Source: Diaminobutyricibacter sp. McL0608
GTDB lineage: Bacteria > Actinomycetota > Actinomycetes > Actinomycetales > Microbacteriaceae
DNA: 64,000 nt
NCBI RefSeq assembly: GCF_039613825.1
Contig: NZ_CP154826.1
Coordinates: forward strand, 1,178,001-1,242,000
Direction: 5' to 3'
Part shown: in pieces, positions 1 through 10,200 of the stretch
Position numbering within the stretch: the first letter of the stretch is position 1
How the letters are laid out: every line of letters starts with the position of its first letter
Notes under the pieces: model-generated
What the model was told of the DNA's origin: nothing
Seen by the model: the letters and a program-made list of their open reading frames with translations, nothing else
Database searches by the model: none
Position numbers and translations under genes: made by a program

Positions 1-109
1 CGTGCGCGCCGTCTACCTCTCGGCCACCCTCGGACGTGCGGTCGCACTCGACGAGGTCCTGTCCGGGTCGCTCGATGGGATCACCGTGGCGACGGGAGCG
101 GGCGCATGA
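1..109 (+). CDS. Gfo/Idh/MocA-family oxidoreductase, C-terminal end only
   Basis: The window opens inside a gene read from base 2, with about 35 codons left before a TGA at 107-109. The visible tail contains YLSATLGRAVALDEVL, which resembles the C-terminus of Gfo/Idh/MocA sugar dehydrogenases, where a helix with an S-x-x-x-G pattern ends the domain. The stop overlaps the ATG of the next gene (ATGA), so the two are translationally coupled in a sugar-catabolic operon. The family call rests on this short tail and on context only. Confidence 0.55.
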   Translation, partial: VRAVYLSATLGRAVALDEVLSGSLDGITVATGAGA

Positions 110-981
110 AGTTCTCCGTCTTCACGGCCTCGACCCCGGAATGGGCGCCCGAGCAGGCCGCGCGCATTCTCGCCGCCCAGGGCTGGGACGGCATCGAATG
201 GCGCGTCACCGACCAGGAGCCGGCGGATCCGCCCGGATTCTGGGCGGGCAACCGGGCCACCTGGCCCCTCGAAGGACTCGAGGGCGAACTCGACGAGATC
301 GCGCGGATCACGCGGGATGCCGGGCTCGAGTTCTCGGGGATCGGAGGATACGCGCGCGCCGACGACCACGAGAACGTCGACCGGATGCTCGCGGCGACCG
401 CTGCTCTCGGCGCACGCCAGGTGCGGGTCACCATGCCGCAGGTGCGCCTCGGCGACTACCGCGAACTGTTCGCTGCGACGCGCGCCGACCTGGAATGGGC
501 CGCCGAGCGTGCGGCCGACCTCGGCGTGAAGGCGCTGGTGGAGCTCCACCACACGACCATCACGCCGTCGGCCTCCGCCGCGTTCCGGCTCGTCGACGGC
601 CTCGACCCCGAGCATGTCGGCGTGATCCACGACCTCGGCAACCTCATCATCGAGGGGCAGGAGGATCACCTCGCCGCGTTCCAGTTGCTCGGCCCCTACC
701 TCGCGCACGTGCACGTCAAGAACGTGCGCTGGGTGCCGAACGGAGAGCCCGGCTTCGGCGGCGGCATCCGCTGGCACGACGAGTGGGCGCCACTGCGCAC
801 CGGCCAGGCGGATGTCGAAGCCTACTTCGCGGCGCTGGCCGCATTCGGCTACGACGGCTGGGTGACGTCGGAGGACTTCTCCACCGACCTTCCCCTCGAG
901 GAGCGGACGCGAGACAATCTCGAATACCTGCGGGCTGTCGCGTCCCGCACGCGGGAGCGCGCCGGTGAGGAGACACGATGA
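106..981 (+). CDS. Sugar phosphate isomerase/epimerase (xylose isomerase-like TIM barrel)
   Basis: A 291-residue protein of the AP-endonuclease-2/xylose-isomerase-like TIM-barrel family. Likely metal ligands lie at barrel strand ends: E146 in VELHH, H175-D176 in VIHDLGN, H201/H203 in HVHVK, and E256 in TSED. Members isomerise or epimerise sugars or sugar phosphates in the cytoplasm with a divalent metal. It starts inside the stop of the upstream oxidoreductase and its own stop overlaps the next start (ATGA at 978), so it is cotranslated within the hexuronate operon. The exact substrate cannot be read from sequence. Confidence 0.85.
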   Translation: MKFSVFTASTPEWAPEQAARILAAQGWDGIEWRVTDQEPADPPGFWAGNRATWPLEGLEGELDEIARITRDAGLEFSGIGGYARADDHENVDRMLAATAALGARQVRVTMPQVRLGDYRELFAATRADLEWAAERAADLGVKALVELHHTTITPSASAAFRLVDGLDPEHVGVIHDLGNLIIEGQEDHLAAFQLLGPYLAHVHVKNVRWVPNGEPGFGGGIRWHDEWAPLRTGQADVEAYFAALAAFGYDGWVTSEDFSTDLPLEERTRDNLEYLRAVASRTRERAGEETR

Positions 982-2339
982 CGTCGGACGATTCGGCGGG
1001 GGAGGCTTCGGGCTCACCGCGAGCGAAGCGCCACCCCGTGCGGATCGTCCATCTCGGTCTGGGCGCATTTCATCGTGCGCACCAGGCCTGGTACACGCAG
1101 GTGGTGAACGATTCGGCGGGCGACGGCGCCGATGGCTGGGGCATCGCCGCGTTCACCGGACGGTCCCCGGATGCGGCAGCGGTGCTGGCCGCGCAGGATG
1201 CCGTGTACACACTCATCGAGCGCGGTGACGACGGCGATTCGGCTCGGCTGATCGAGAGCATCAGCGTCGCCGCCGACGGCGGGGACGAACAACTCTGGGC
1301 GGATGCGGTGGCCGACCCCGCAGTCGCGATCGTCACGCTCACGATCACGGAGGCGGGCTATCGCGACACAGGCGCGGCGTCGGCCGGAGCGCGCCTCGTC
1401 AGGGGCCTGCGCGCGCGACGCGACGCGGGCGCTCCGCCCATCGCCGTCGTCAGCTGCGACAACCTGCCCGAGAACGGAGGCGTGGTCCGCGATCTCCTGC
1501 GCGGGATCGCATCGGGCGAACCCGCGCTCCTCGAGTGGATCGACGCGAACGTGTCCTTCGTCTCGACGATGGTCGACCGCATCACCCCGGCCGCGAAACC
1601 GCACGACCGCGAGATCGCCCTCGAACTCACCGGGTTCGCGGATGCCGCGCCGGTCGTCACCGAACCGTTCAGCGAATGGGTGCTGAGCGGTTCATTCCCC
1701 TCCGGCAGGCCCGACTGGGAGGTCGCGGGCGCACGGTTCGTCGACGACGTCGCGCCTTTCGAACGGCGAAAGCTCTGGCTGCTGAACGCGGGGCACTCCA
1801 CCCTCGCCTACCTCGGCCTGCTGCGCGGACGCGCGACGATCGCCGAGGCCATGGCCGACGACGTGTGTCGGGATGCGCTCGAAGAGCTCTGGACCGAGGC
1901 GCGGCCGGTTCTTTCGTTCGAAGACGCCGAGGTGGATGCGCAGCTCGCCGTGCTTCGATCGCGCTTCGAGAACGCCCGCATCCAGCACCGGCTGATCCAG
2001 ATCGCCCAGGACGGGTCGCAGAAACTGCCCCCGCGCATCCTCGATGTCGCGAGCGAGCGTGCGAAAGCGGGCCTGCCGGTCGGAATCGCCGGGGCCCGCA
2101 CGGTCGCCGCCTGGATCATCCATCTGACGACCCGGGACGTCCGGGATCCCGCAGCCGCAGCCCTCGCCGCCGCACTCGACCTGGCCGACGCCGAGACGAG
2201 CACGCGCGAGGCACTCGCGCTGCTGCGGCCCGATCCTTCCCTGGTCGACCCTGCTTTTGCGCGCGAGGTCACCCGGCAGCTGGCCGAACTGCGACGGCAC
2301 GACGCTTCCATAACCACCGAATCACGAGGAGCTCGCTGA
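978..2339 (+). CDS. uxuB: Mannitol dehydrogenase family protein, probable fructuronate reductase
   Basis: A 453-residue polyol-specific long-chain dehydrogenase. The N-terminal part has the Rossmann stretch [13 protein letters not shown]. The signature K-x4-N-x2-H is intact (K265, N270, H273 in KLWLLNAGH). Family members interconvert fructuronate and mannonate, or other polyols and ketoses, with NAD. The next gene encodes a D-mannonate dehydratase, which favours fructuronate reductase (UxuB) over mannitol or altronate dehydrogenase. It overlaps the isomerase by 4 nt and ends one base before manD. Confidence 0.8.
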   Translation: MTSDDSAGEASGSPRAKRHPVRIVHLGLGAFHRAHQAWYTQVVNDSAGDGADGWGIAAFTGRSPDAAAVLAAQDAVYTLIERGDDGDSARLIESISVAADGGDEQLWADAVADPAVAIVTLTITEAGYRDTGAASAGARLVRGLRARRDAGAPPIAVVSCDNLPENGGVVRDLLRGIASGEPALLEWIDANVSFVSTMVDRITPAAKPHDREIALELTGFADAAPVVTEPFSEWVLSGSFPSGRPDWEVAGARFVDDVAPFERRKLWLLNAGHSTLAYLGLLRGRATIAEAMADDVCRDALEELWTEARPVLSFEDAEVDAQLAVLRSRFENARIQHRLIQIAQDGSQKLPPRILDVASERAKAGLPVGIAGARTVAAWIIHLTTRDVRDPAAAALAAALDLADAETSTREALALLRPDPSLVDPAFAREVTRQLAELRRHDASITTESRGAR

Positions 2340-2340
2340 C

Positions 2341-3591
2341 ATGCGAATCACATCCGCCGAAGTCCTGGTCTCAAGCCCCGGCCGCAATTTCGTCACGCTC
2401 AGGATCACGACCGACGACGGCTTCACGGGCCTCGGCGACGCGACCCTGAACGGTCGTGAGCTGGCGGTGGCCGCCTATCTCAGCGAGCACGTCGTGCCGT
2501 TGCTGATCGGCCGTGACGCGCATCAGATCGAGGACACCTGGCAGTACCTGTACCGGGGCGCATACTGGCGGCGCGGTCCGGTGACGATGGCGTCGATCGC
2601 CGCGGTCGACACGGCCCTGTGGGACATCAAGGCGAAGGTCGCGGGGCTGCCGCTCTATCAGCTGCTCGGCGGCAGGAGCCGCGAGGGTCTCCTCGTCTAC
2701 GGCCACGCGTCCGGTGCTGAACTGCCCGAGCTGTTCGACTCCATCACCGAGCACCTCGAGGAGGGCTACCGCGCAGTCCGGGTGCAGACGGGCATCCCCG
2801 GTCTGCCGTCGGTCTACGGCGTGGCCTCGAGCCGGAATGCCTCGGCCGGCGCGGACAGCGGAAGCGACGCACGCTACGACTACGAGCCGGCCCGTCGCAG
2901 TGCGGTCCCTGTCGAGGAGAGCTGGGACACCCGCGCGTACCTGCGTCACGCACCGACGGTGTTCGAGGCGGTGCGGAACGAGTTCGGCCCGGAGCTTCCG
3001 CTGCTGCACGATGCCCATCACCGACTCACGCCGATCCAGGCCGCGAAGCTCGGCAAGTCCCTCGAGCCGTACGACCTGTTCTGGCTCGAAGACGTGACCC
3101 CGGCGGAGAACCAGGCGGCGCTCCGGCGCGTGCGCGAGCACACGACGACCCCACTGGCGATCGGCGAGGTGTTCAACACGATCTGGGACTACCGCGAGCT
3201 GTTCGAGGAGCAGCTCATCGACTACGTGCGGTCTCCGGTCACTCATGCCGGCGGCATCACAGCCCTGCGCCGCATCTTCGACTACGCCGCGGTGTACCAG
3301 ATCAAGTCGGGCGTCCACGGTCCGACCGACGTCTCGCCTGTGGGGCTGGCCGCGGCCATCCACCTCGGCATCGCCATCCCCAACTTCGGCATCCAGGAGT
3401 ACATGCAGCACAGCCCGGCGACCCACGAGGTCTTCCGCACCAGCTACATTTTCGAGGGTGGGATGCTGAAGCCGAGCGACGAACCGGGCCTCGGGGTCGA
3501 GTACGACGAGGTCGTCGCGGGGTCCTTCCCGTACGAAGCCGCATACCTGCCCGTGAACCGTCTTCTCGACGGTTCCATGCACGACTGGTAG
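2341..3591 (+). CDS. manD: D-mannonate dehydratase (enolase superfamily)
   Basis: 416 residues. It dehydrates D-mannonate to 2-keto-3-deoxygluconate. Metal ligands D224, E250 and E276 with catalytic H226 and H326 keep the exact spacing of the characterised ManD enzymes (D210, E236, E262, H212, H312 in the Novosphingobium protein). The N-terminal capping domain has the typical [20 protein letters not shown] stretch. It follows uxuB by one base and precedes a gluconokinase, so the operon covers the lower hexuronate route. Some ManD homologues are poorly active on mannonate, so activity is inferred. Confidence 0.88.
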   Translation: MRITSAEVLVSSPGRNFVTLRITTDDGFTGLGDATLNGRELAVAAYLSEHVVPLLIGRDAHQIEDTWQYLYRGAYWRRGPVTMASIAAVDTALWDIKAKVAGLPLYQLLGGRSREGLLVYGHASGAELPELFDSITEHLEEGYRAVRVQTGIPGLPSVYGVASSRNASAGADSGSDARYDYEPARRSAVPVEESWDTRAYLRHAPTVFEAVRNEFGPELPLLHDAHHRLTPIQAAKLGKSLEPYDLFWLEDVTPAENQAALRRVREHTTTPLAIGEVFNTIWDYRELFEEQLIDYVRSPVTHAGGITALRRIFDYAAVYQIKSGVHGPTDVSPVGLAAAIHLGIAIPNFGIQEYMQHSPATHEVFRTSYIFEGGMLKPSDEPGLGVEYDEVVAGSFPYEAAYLPVNRLLDGSMHDW

Positions 3592-3607
3592 AAAGCAGGA
3601 CGCAACC

Positions 3608-4126
3608 ATGACCGAGCCCCTCGAACAGTCCGCGCGCCCGCTGGTCGTCGTGATGGGAGTCTCCGGTTCGGGAAAGAGCACCGTCGGCGCGCTTCTCGCT
3701 GAGAGCCTCGGCGCGCCGTTCACGGATGGTGACGACCTGCATCCGCCCGCGAACGTGGCGAAGATGGCGGCGGGCATCCCGCTCGACGACGACGACCGGT
3801 GGCCGTGGCTCGCCGCGGTCGGCCGGACGCTGGCGGCCGCCGGTCCCGACGGGCTGGTCGTCGCGTGCTCGGCGCTGAAGCGCGCGTACCGGGATGCGAT
3901 CCGCGCCGAAGCGCCCACGGTGCGCTTCGTGGAACTCGACAGCTCTCCCGCCGTGCTTGCAGCCCGGATGGTGCGGCCCGGCCATTTCATGCCGCCCAGC
4001 CTCCTTGCATCCCAGCTGGCGACCCTGGAACCGCTCGCCTCCGACGAGCCCGGGGTGCGCATCCCGAATGACGACCCTCCGGCTGTCGTCATCGCCCGTG
4101 CCGCGGTCGCGCTAGGGATCGGGTAG
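3608..4126 (+). CDS. gntK: Gluconokinase, GntK family
   Basis: 172 residues. It phosphorylates D-gluconate to 6-phosphogluconate with ATP. The P-loop GVSGSGKST lies near residues 16-24, followed by the family motif FTDGDDLHPPANVAKM and the RWPWL segment. Length is typical for thermoresistant gluconokinases. It lies 16 nt behind manD with an AAGCAGGA Shine-Dalgarno region, so it is the last gene of the hexuronate/aldonate operon. KDG kinase and KDPG aldolase, needed to finish the mannonate branch, are not in the window. Confidence 0.9.
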   Translation: MTEPLEQSARPLVVVMGVSGSGKSTVGALLAESLGAPFTDGDDLHPPANVAKMAAGIPLDDDDRWPWLAAVGRTLAAAGPDGLVVACSALKRAYRDAIRAEAPTVRFVELDSSPAVLAARMVRPGHFMPPSLLASQLATLEPLASDEPGVRIPNDDPPAVVIARAAVALGIG

Positions 4127-4130
4127 ACTG
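4125..4130 (+). promoter_or_regulatory. -10 box upstream of rplY
   Basis: TAGACT overlaps the gntK stop codon. If transcription starts 7 nt downstream, the rplY mRNA has a leader of about 180 nt. The same hexamer is the -10 box of several leaderless genes in this window. Confidence 0.5.
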
Positions 4131-4150
4131 GCGAACTGAACTTCGGCGAG

Positions 4151-4179
4151 GGATGCTGTCGGGCAACCGGCGGGCATCC
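4151..4179 (+). promoter_or_regulatory. Hairpin in the rplY leader
   Basis: GGATGC at 4151-4156 pairs with GCATCC at 4174-4179. An inner CGG/CCG pair closes a GCAA tetraloop. It lies about 140 nt before the rplY start inside the presumed 5' leader. No anti-terminator partner is evident. Autoregulation by L25, a 5S rRNA-binding protein, is only a speculation. Confidence 0.4.
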
Positions 4180-4317
4180 GTTATCGACGCGGTGGAGCAG
4201 GCTTCGCAGTCTTTCCTCACACGTCTTTCATCTGAACGATGCGTTCGAGTCGACACAACACCAGACACTGCGAGCACAGCTCGCCTGACAGCCGGCCTGC
4301 CCGGCAAGGAGATACTC

Positions 4318-4938
4318 ATGGCTGACGAGAGCAACAAGGTCGTCGCAGAACCGCGCACCAGCTTCGGCAAGGGCGCTGCGCGTAAGATCCGCGCCGTAGG
4401 CAAGATCCCCGCCGTCATCTACGGGCACGGCACCGACCCCCAGCACGTGACCCTTCCGGCGCACCAGGTCGGCCTGCTGCTCCGCAAGGCGAACGCCGTG
4501 CTCGAGCTCGACATCGAAGGTGCGAACCAGCTCGTGCTGGTGAAGGACGTCCAGAAGGACCCCGTGCTCCAGATCATCGAGCACCTCGACCTCATCGTCG
4601 TCCGCCGCGGCGAGAAGGTGCACGTCGAGGTTCCCGTGCACGTCGAAGGTGAGTCGTTCTCCGGCACGATCGCCGTGCTCGAGGTCTCGACCCTGCGTCT
4701 CGAGGCCGAAGCGACCCACATCCCCGAGCGCATCGTCCTCGATGTCGAAGGCGCTGAAGAGGGCACCCAGTACCACGCGAAGGACCTCGCGCTTCCCTCG
4801 GGCTCCACGCTCCTCGACGAGCCCGACCTCCTCATCCTCAACGTGCTCGTGCCCGCCGCGGCCCGTGCCGACGAAGAAGAAGAGGCCGAGGCCGCGGCCG
4901 AGGAGACCGCCGAGGCTGCTCCTGCGGACGCAGAGTAG
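4318..4938 (+). CDS. rplY: 50S ribosomal protein L25/general stress protein Ctc
   Basis: 206 residues from the ATG at 4318, chosen because of the AAGGAG 8 nt upstream and the standard N-terminus (ADESNKVVAEPRTSFGKGAA). An N-terminal 5S rRNA-binding L25 domain (about 1-95) is followed by the Ctc/TL5 C-terminal beta domain (about 96-185) and an acidic Glu/Ala-rich tail. It belongs to the large ribosomal subunit. pth follows 34 nt later, the usual actinobacterial pairing. Confidence 0.95.
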   Translation: MADESNKVVAEPRTSFGKGAARKIRAVGKIPAVIYGHGTDPQHVTLPAHQVGLLLRKANAVLELDIEGANQLVLVKDVQKDPVLQIIEHLDLIVVRRGEKVHVEVPVHVEGESFSGTIAVLEVSTLRLEAEATHIPERIVLDVEGAEEGTQYHAKDLALPSGSTLLDEPDLLILNVLVPAAARADEEEEAEAAAEETAEAAPADAE

Positions 4939-4972
4939 TCCCAGGCGTCTCACGGTCTGAGATTCACATCAC

Positions 4973-5563
4973 GTGGACTCCGCTGAAACACCCTGGCTCG
5001 TAGTCGGGCTCGGCAACCCCGGGCCCGGCTACGCCGCCACGCGCCACAACGTGGGGCAGATGGTGCTCGCCGAACTAGCGTCGCGCGGCAGCATGAAATT
5101 CAAGACGCACAAGACCAATTCGACGGTCGCCGAGGGGCGCATCGTGCCCGGCGGACCGCGGTACATCCTCGCGAAGCCCAACACGTTCATGAACGTGTCG
5201 GGCGGCCCTGTCTCGCAGCTGATGCGGTTCTATTCGCTCGAACCATCGAGGCTGATCGTCGTCCACGACGAGCTCGACATCCCGTTCGACACGATGAAGC
5301 TCAAGTTCGGCGGCGGCCACGGCGGACACAACGGTGTCCGCGACGTGATCGCTGCCATCGGCACCGGCGACTTCACCCGGGTCCGGGTGGGCGTCGGACG
5401 GCCGCCCGGTCAGCAGGGTGCGGCCGACCACGTGCTCCGCGAATTCGGTTCGGCGGAGCGCAAGATCCTCCCGAACGTGATCGCGGATGCGGCGGATGCG
5501 GTCGAGCAGATCGCAACCGACGGACTGACCGCGGCACAGTTGCGGTTCCACACCTCCGCCTGA
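4973..5563 (+). CDS. pth: Peptidyl-tRNA hydrolase
   Basis: 196 residues from a GTG start. It frees tRNA from peptidyl-tRNAs that drop off the ribosome. Family motifs are present: VVGLGNPGPGY near the N-terminus, RHNVG with the catalytic histidine, KPNTFMN, and HDELD followed by the glycine-rich FGGGHGGHNG loop. Length matches bacterial Pth. It follows rplY and precedes mfd after two small accessory genes. No strong Shine-Dalgarno precedes the GTG. Confidence 0.95.
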   Translation: MDSAETPWLVVGLGNPGPGYAATRHNVGQMVLAELASRGSMKFKTHKTNSTVAEGRIVPGGPRYILAKPNTFMNVSGGPVSQLMRFYSLEPSRLIVVHDELDIPFDTMKLKFGGGHGGHNGVRDVIAAIGTGDFTRVRVGVGRPPGQQGAADHVLREFGSAERKILPNVIADAADAVEQIATDGLTAAQLRFHTSA

Positions 5564-5589
5564 GCCGAGCGCCAGTCAGGGGGTCCTGA

Positions 5590-5645
5590 TCAGGCGCCCG
5601 GCAGGTTGGTCAGAATTCGGCAGTGTCGGTCAGGCGCCCGGCAGG
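5590..5645. repeat. 16-bp direct duplication at a gene end
   Basis: TCAGGCGCCCGGCAGG occurs at 5590-5605 and again at 5630-5645, a 40-nt period. The second copy is the stop codon and last codons (LPGA) of the minus-strand membrane gene. The first copy is an extra partial duplicate just beyond its 3' end. Confidence 0.8.
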
Positions 5646-6313
5646 GTCGCGGCGATCGCCACGCTGAATGCGACGAACGAGATGATCGGCGCGAGCACGG
5701 AGACGACGATCGCGACGATCCCGTAGGTGCGCCCGCGGTTCTTCGCGGTGGCGACGATGCCCTGGATCAGTGACCACAGGCCGAACGCCGTTCCGAAGAA
5801 GAGGATGGCGAGGAGACCGAGGCCGATGCTGGAGATCGCACGCAGTTCGGCGGCGGATGCAGTGGTCTGGTCGATCGTGAAGCTGTTCGACGTCCGGGTC
5901 GCGAACGGCCCCATGGCTGCCCCCAGTGCGATGAACACCACCAGGCTGACGACGAAGACGGCGATGCCGACGATCATGGCGACGAGCCCGAGCGTCTTCG
6001 ACTTAGGGGCGGCGACCTGTTCGCCGTAGAGCGGCTGAGCGTATCCGGGCGCGGGCTGGCCGTAGACGGGCGGCTGCTGGTACGCGGGAGGCTGCTGGTA
6101 GACCGGAGGCTGCTGCCCGTAGACGGGCGGCTGCTGCTGGGCCGGTGGCTGAGGCACGTAGCCCGGAATCCGCTCACCGTAGGCGGGGGGCTCCTCGACG
6201 GGCGCTGCCGGGGGTGCAGGCGGCGGGGGAGGCGTCGGCAGTCCTCCGTTCGAAGCGGGTTCGGTCGGCGGACCGGACGGAACGTTCGGCTCCGGCGGCG
6301 GGAAATCGGTCAT
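5630..6313 (-). CDS. Proline/tyrosine/glutamine-rich membrane protein (DUF4190-like)
   Basis: 227 residues from the ATG at 6313 (MTDFPPPEP), preferred to an upstream in-frame ATG that lacks a credible N-terminus. The first ~120 residues are a low-complexity cytoplasmic tail rich in P, Q, Y and G (PVYQQPPAYQQPP). Three hydrophobic helices follow, ending in AIAATLPGA. This is the layout of actinobacterial DUF4190-type proteins. Function is unknown. It is convergent with pth, and its 3' end is partly duplicated downstream. Confidence 0.75.
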   Translation of the reverse strand: MTDFPPPEPNVPSGPPTEPASNGGLPTPPPPPAPPAAPVEEPPAYGERIPGYVPQPPAQQQPPVYGQQPPVYQQPPAYQQPPVYGQPAPGYAQPLYGEQVAAPKSKTLGLVAMIVGIAVFVVSLVVFIALGAAMGPFATRTSNSFTIDQTTASAAELRAISSIGLGLLAILFFGTAFGLWSLIQGIVATAKNRGRTYGIVAIVVSVLAPIISFVAFSVAIAATLPGA

Positions 6314-6468
6314 GCGTGTGCTGCCCCTGGGTGATCGGTGGTCGACGGCGCCGGCTGACGCCTCTGACCTGAGGGTATTGGCATCAGGGACACTGGGCAA
6401 TGTCCCCTTCCGAGTGATCCTCTGAGAGCGCCCGAGCAGTTTCCCGGCGCACTTCGAGTCTCGGGGGC

Positions 6469-6474
6469 TACAGT
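6469..6474 (+). promoter_or_regulatory. -10 box of a leaderless gene
   Basis: TACAGT lies 8 nt before the ATG at 6483, and there is no Shine-Dalgarno between them. This is consistent with transcription starting at or next to the start codon. Confidence 0.5.
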
Positions 6475-6482
6475 TTCAGGCC

Positions 6483-7184
6483 ATGAGGCTGTACACGCGT
6501 GAGTGGGGTACAGGTGATCGCCACGCAGTGCTCGTCCACGGGGTCATGTCGGACTCACGCGGGTGGCGTACGGTCGGCCCCGCGCTCGCCGCCCGGGGCT
6601 ACCGGGTCACCGCGGTGGACCTGCGCGGACACGGCCACAGCCCGCGGGCGCACGAGTACACGGCCGAGCTTCTCGCTCGCGATGTCGTCGACACCGTCGC
6701 AGTGCATCCGGAGCTGGTGATGGGACATTCCCTCGGAGGCCTCACGGTCAGTCTCGCGGTCGAGAGGCTCCAGCCGGATCGGGTGGTCTACGTCGATCCT
6801 GCGTTCGGGCCGGAGCTCCCCAGGTGGCAGCGGGTGCTTGCGCCGGCCTTCCTGCGCAGCCTGGCCTGGGCATCCGCCGCAGCCATCGCCCGGCGCAATC
6901 CACGGTGGGACCCTGCTGATGTCGCCATCGAGGTGGAGACGATGAAGTCGTACGACCGAGGGGTGATCCCGGTGCTCCTCACCCCGGGCGCGTTACGGGC
7001 GCCCGACGAGATGCACGTGCCCTCGCTCGTCGTGCTCGCCGACAATTCTCACCTCGTGACAAAGGAGCTCGCCGAGCGCCTCCGCGGACGAGGTTTCGAG
7101 GTCCGGGTGGTCGCCGGTGCGGGCCACACGGTGAGCCGTGATGACTTCGAGGGCTTCATGAGGGCGCTCGACGGCTGGATCTGA
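6483..7184 (+). CDS. Alpha/beta hydrolase
   Basis: 233 residues with an alpha/beta hydrolase fold. The oxyanion segment is LVHGVMSD, the nucleophile elbow is GHSLGG (S83), and the catalytic histidine lies in GAGHTVSRDD near the C-terminus. VDLRGHGHSPR is the usual strand after the first helix. Substrate is unknown. The start is probably leaderless (TACAGT -10, no Shine-Dalgarno). It stands alone between a divergent membrane gene and mfd. Confidence 0.88.
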   Translation: MRLYTREWGTGDRHAVLVHGVMSDSRGWRTVGPALAARGYRVTAVDLRGHGHSPRAHEYTAELLARDVVDTVAVHPELVMGHSLGGLTVSLAVERLQPDRVVYVDPAFGPELPRWQRVLAPAFLRSLAWASAAAIARRNPRWDPADVAIEVETMKSYDRGVIPVLLTPGALRAPDEMHVPSLVVLADNSHLVTKELAERLRGRGFEVRVVAGAGHTVSRDDFEGFMRALDGWI

Positions 7185-7215
7185 CGGTCCCGGTCGACAC
7201 GTCGGTGGTACTCCG

Positions 7216-7221
7216 TAGACT
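7216..7221 (+). promoter_or_regulatory. -10 box of mfd (leaderless)
   Basis: TAGACT with exactly 6 nt before the GTG at 7228. No Shine-Dalgarno is present, so transcription is expected to start on the GTG. Confidence 0.65.
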
Positions 7222-7227
7222 TGTCCG

Positions 7228-10200
7228 GTGATCCTTCAGGGCTTAATCGCAGCGCTTTCGCGCGCCTCCACGTTCGATGACGCCCTCGTATTCGCGTCGC
7301 GCAACGCCGACTTCTCCCTGACCGACGGCCTCCGCGCTCCGCTGCTGGCCGGGCTGCTCGATCGCCGAGGGCAGTCCGGGCTGCCGCAGGCACTGCTCGT
7401 CATCACGGCGACCGGCCGCGAGTCAGAGTCCTTCCGCAGCGCGCTTGCCAGTGTGGTGCCGAACGCCGAGATCATCGAGTTCCCGGCCTGGGAGACCTTG
7501 CCGCACGAGCGGCTGAGTCCCAGTGCCGAGATCGTCGGCAAGCGTCTTCTCGCCCTCCGGCGGCTGGCCGACTGGCAGAAGGGCGGGCGTTCGACGCCGA
7601 TCATCGTCGTCGCATCCGTGCGCGCAGCGCTGCAGCCGGTAGCCGACAACCTCACCGACTACGAAGCGATCGAACTCGCGGCGGCCGGGCGGGGCTTCGA
7701 CCTGGGTGCGCTGGCGGTGCAGCTGGTCGATCTCGCCTACTCACGCGTCGACATGGTGACGAGGCGTGGCGAGTTCGCGGTGCGTGGCGGCATCCTCGAC
7801 GTGTTCCCTCCCACGGCGGAGCACCCGTACCGGGTGGACTTCTTCGGAGACGAGGTCGAGCAGATCCGGCCGTTCTCGGTCGCCGACCAGCGGTCGCTTC
7901 CCGACGCGATCGCATCCGTGACCCTGCCTCCGAGTCGTGAGCTCCTTCTCAGTGAAACCGTTCGGCAGCGAGCCCGGGAGATGGAGCACGAGTTCCCGAG
8001 CCTCTCGGCGATGCTCGCGAAGATCGGCGAGGGCATCCCGGTCGAGGGGATGGAGTCGCTGGCTCCCGCCCTCGTCGACCGCCTCGTTCCGATCACCCAC
8101 TACCTTCCCGAGGGCGCGGCCGTCGCGGTGCTCTCGCCCGAGCGGGTCGCAGGTCGAGCCATCAGCCTCGCCGAGACGAACCGGGAGTTCCTTTCGGCCG
8201 CGTGGAGTGCCGCGACGGTCGGCGCCGCCGCGCCGATCGACCTCGCGGCGGGCGACTTCATGACGCTGGAGAGGCTGCGTCAGTCCGTGCAGTTCTCCGC
8301 GCCGGGCGCGCGCGCTCCCGACCATCCATGGTGGACCTTCAGCAACTTCAATGCCGGCGAACTGCTGCCAGAACACCGCGAGGTCGAGGAATACCTCACG
8401 GTGCGCATCGACGCTGAGGCGGTGCCGAGCTTCCAGGGCAACGTCGATGGGGCCATCGAACACGTCGCCCAACGCCTGCGCGAGGGGTGGAAGGTCGCGG
8501 TCGTCGCGGAGGGTGCGGGTCTCGTCGAGCGCGCTGCCGATGTCCTCGCCGAGCGTGAGCTGCCGGCCCGCCTGGTGGAGGAGTACCCGACGGATCCCGA
8601 GCCCGGCGTCGCCTACCTGCTGAAAGCAGCTGTCGAGCACGGCTTCGAGCTCGCCGAGGCGAAGCTCGTGCTGATGAGCGAGAGCGAGTTCTACGGGCGC
8701 ACCGCCGGGTACGACACGCGGCAGGTCAAGAAGCTCGCCACCCGCCGAAAGAACGTTGTCGATCCGCTGCAGCTGAAGGCCGGCGACTATGTCGTGCACC
8801 AGACGCATGGGATCGGCCGGTTCGTCGAGCTCACCCAGCGCGAGGTCTCCAGCGGCGGTCGCAACGCTGTGAAGTCGAAGCGCGAGTACCTCGTGCTCGA
8901 GTACGCGCCGTCGAAACGCGGCTACCCGGGCGACAAGCTCTACGTGCCCACCGACCAGCTCGACCTGCTGACCCGCTACGTCGGCGGCGAGGCCCCGGCG
9001 CTCAGCAAGATGGGCGGCAGCGACTGGTCGGCGGCCAAAGGACGCGCGCGCAAGGCGGTGCGCGACATCGCGGTCGAACTGGTCAAGCTCTACTCCGCCC
9101 GGATGGCGAGCAGGGGTCACGCCTTCGGTCCGGACACACCGTGGCAGCGCGAACTGGAGGAGGCGTTCCCGTTCGCGGAGACCCCCGACCAGTTGCAGAC
9201 GATCGACGAGGTGAAAGCCGACATGGAGCGGCCGATCCCGATGGACCGGCTCATCTCGGGCGACGTCGGGTTCGGCAAGACCGAGATCGCCGTTCGTGCC
9301 GCGTTCAAGGCCGTCCAGGACGGCAAGCAGGTCGTCATGCTCGTTCCGACGACGCTCCTCGTGAAGCAGCACTTCGAGACGTTCCAGGAGCGGTTCGCCG
9401 GGTTCCCCATCCACCTCCGCGCGCTCAGCCGGTTCCAGACCGACCGTGAAGCCACCGAGACCCTGCGCGGGCTTGCGGACGGCACGGTCGACGTCGTCAT
9501 CGGAACGCACCGCCTGCTCGCCGACGGCGTCACCGTCAAAGACCTCGGCCTCGTCATCATCGACGAGGAGCAGCGTTTCGGCGTCGAGCACAAAGACGCG
9601 CTGAAGAAGCTGAAGACGAACGTCGACATCCTGGCGATGAGTGCGACTCCGATCCCGCGAACGCTCGAGATGGCGGTCACGGGCATTCGCGAGATGTCGA
9701 CCCTGGCCACGCCGCCCGAAGACCGTCACCCGATCCTCACCTTCGTCGGCCCGTATTCGGACCGCCAGGTCGCTGCCGCGATCCGCCGCGAACTCCTCCG
9801 CGAGGGCCAGGTGTTCTTCGTCCACAACCGGGTGGGGAGCATTTCGCGGGCAGCAGCGAAGCTAGCAGAGCTCGTGCCGGAGGCGCGCATCGCGGTCGCG
9901 CACGGACAGCTGCCGGAGCACCAGCTCGAACAGGTCGTCGTCGACTTCTGGGAGCGTAAATTCGACGTGCTCGTCTCGACGACCATCATCGAGACCGGGC
10001 TCGACATCGCCAACGCGAACACGATCATCATCGACCGTGCCGACAAGTACGGCCTGAGCCAGCTGCACCAGCTGCGTGGACGCGTCGGGCGGGGTCGCGA
10101 GCGCGCGTATGCCTACTTCCTGTGGGATGAGAACAAACCGCTGACCGAGACGGCGCACGACCGGCTGTCGACGATCGCGGCCAACAACGACCTCGGAAGC

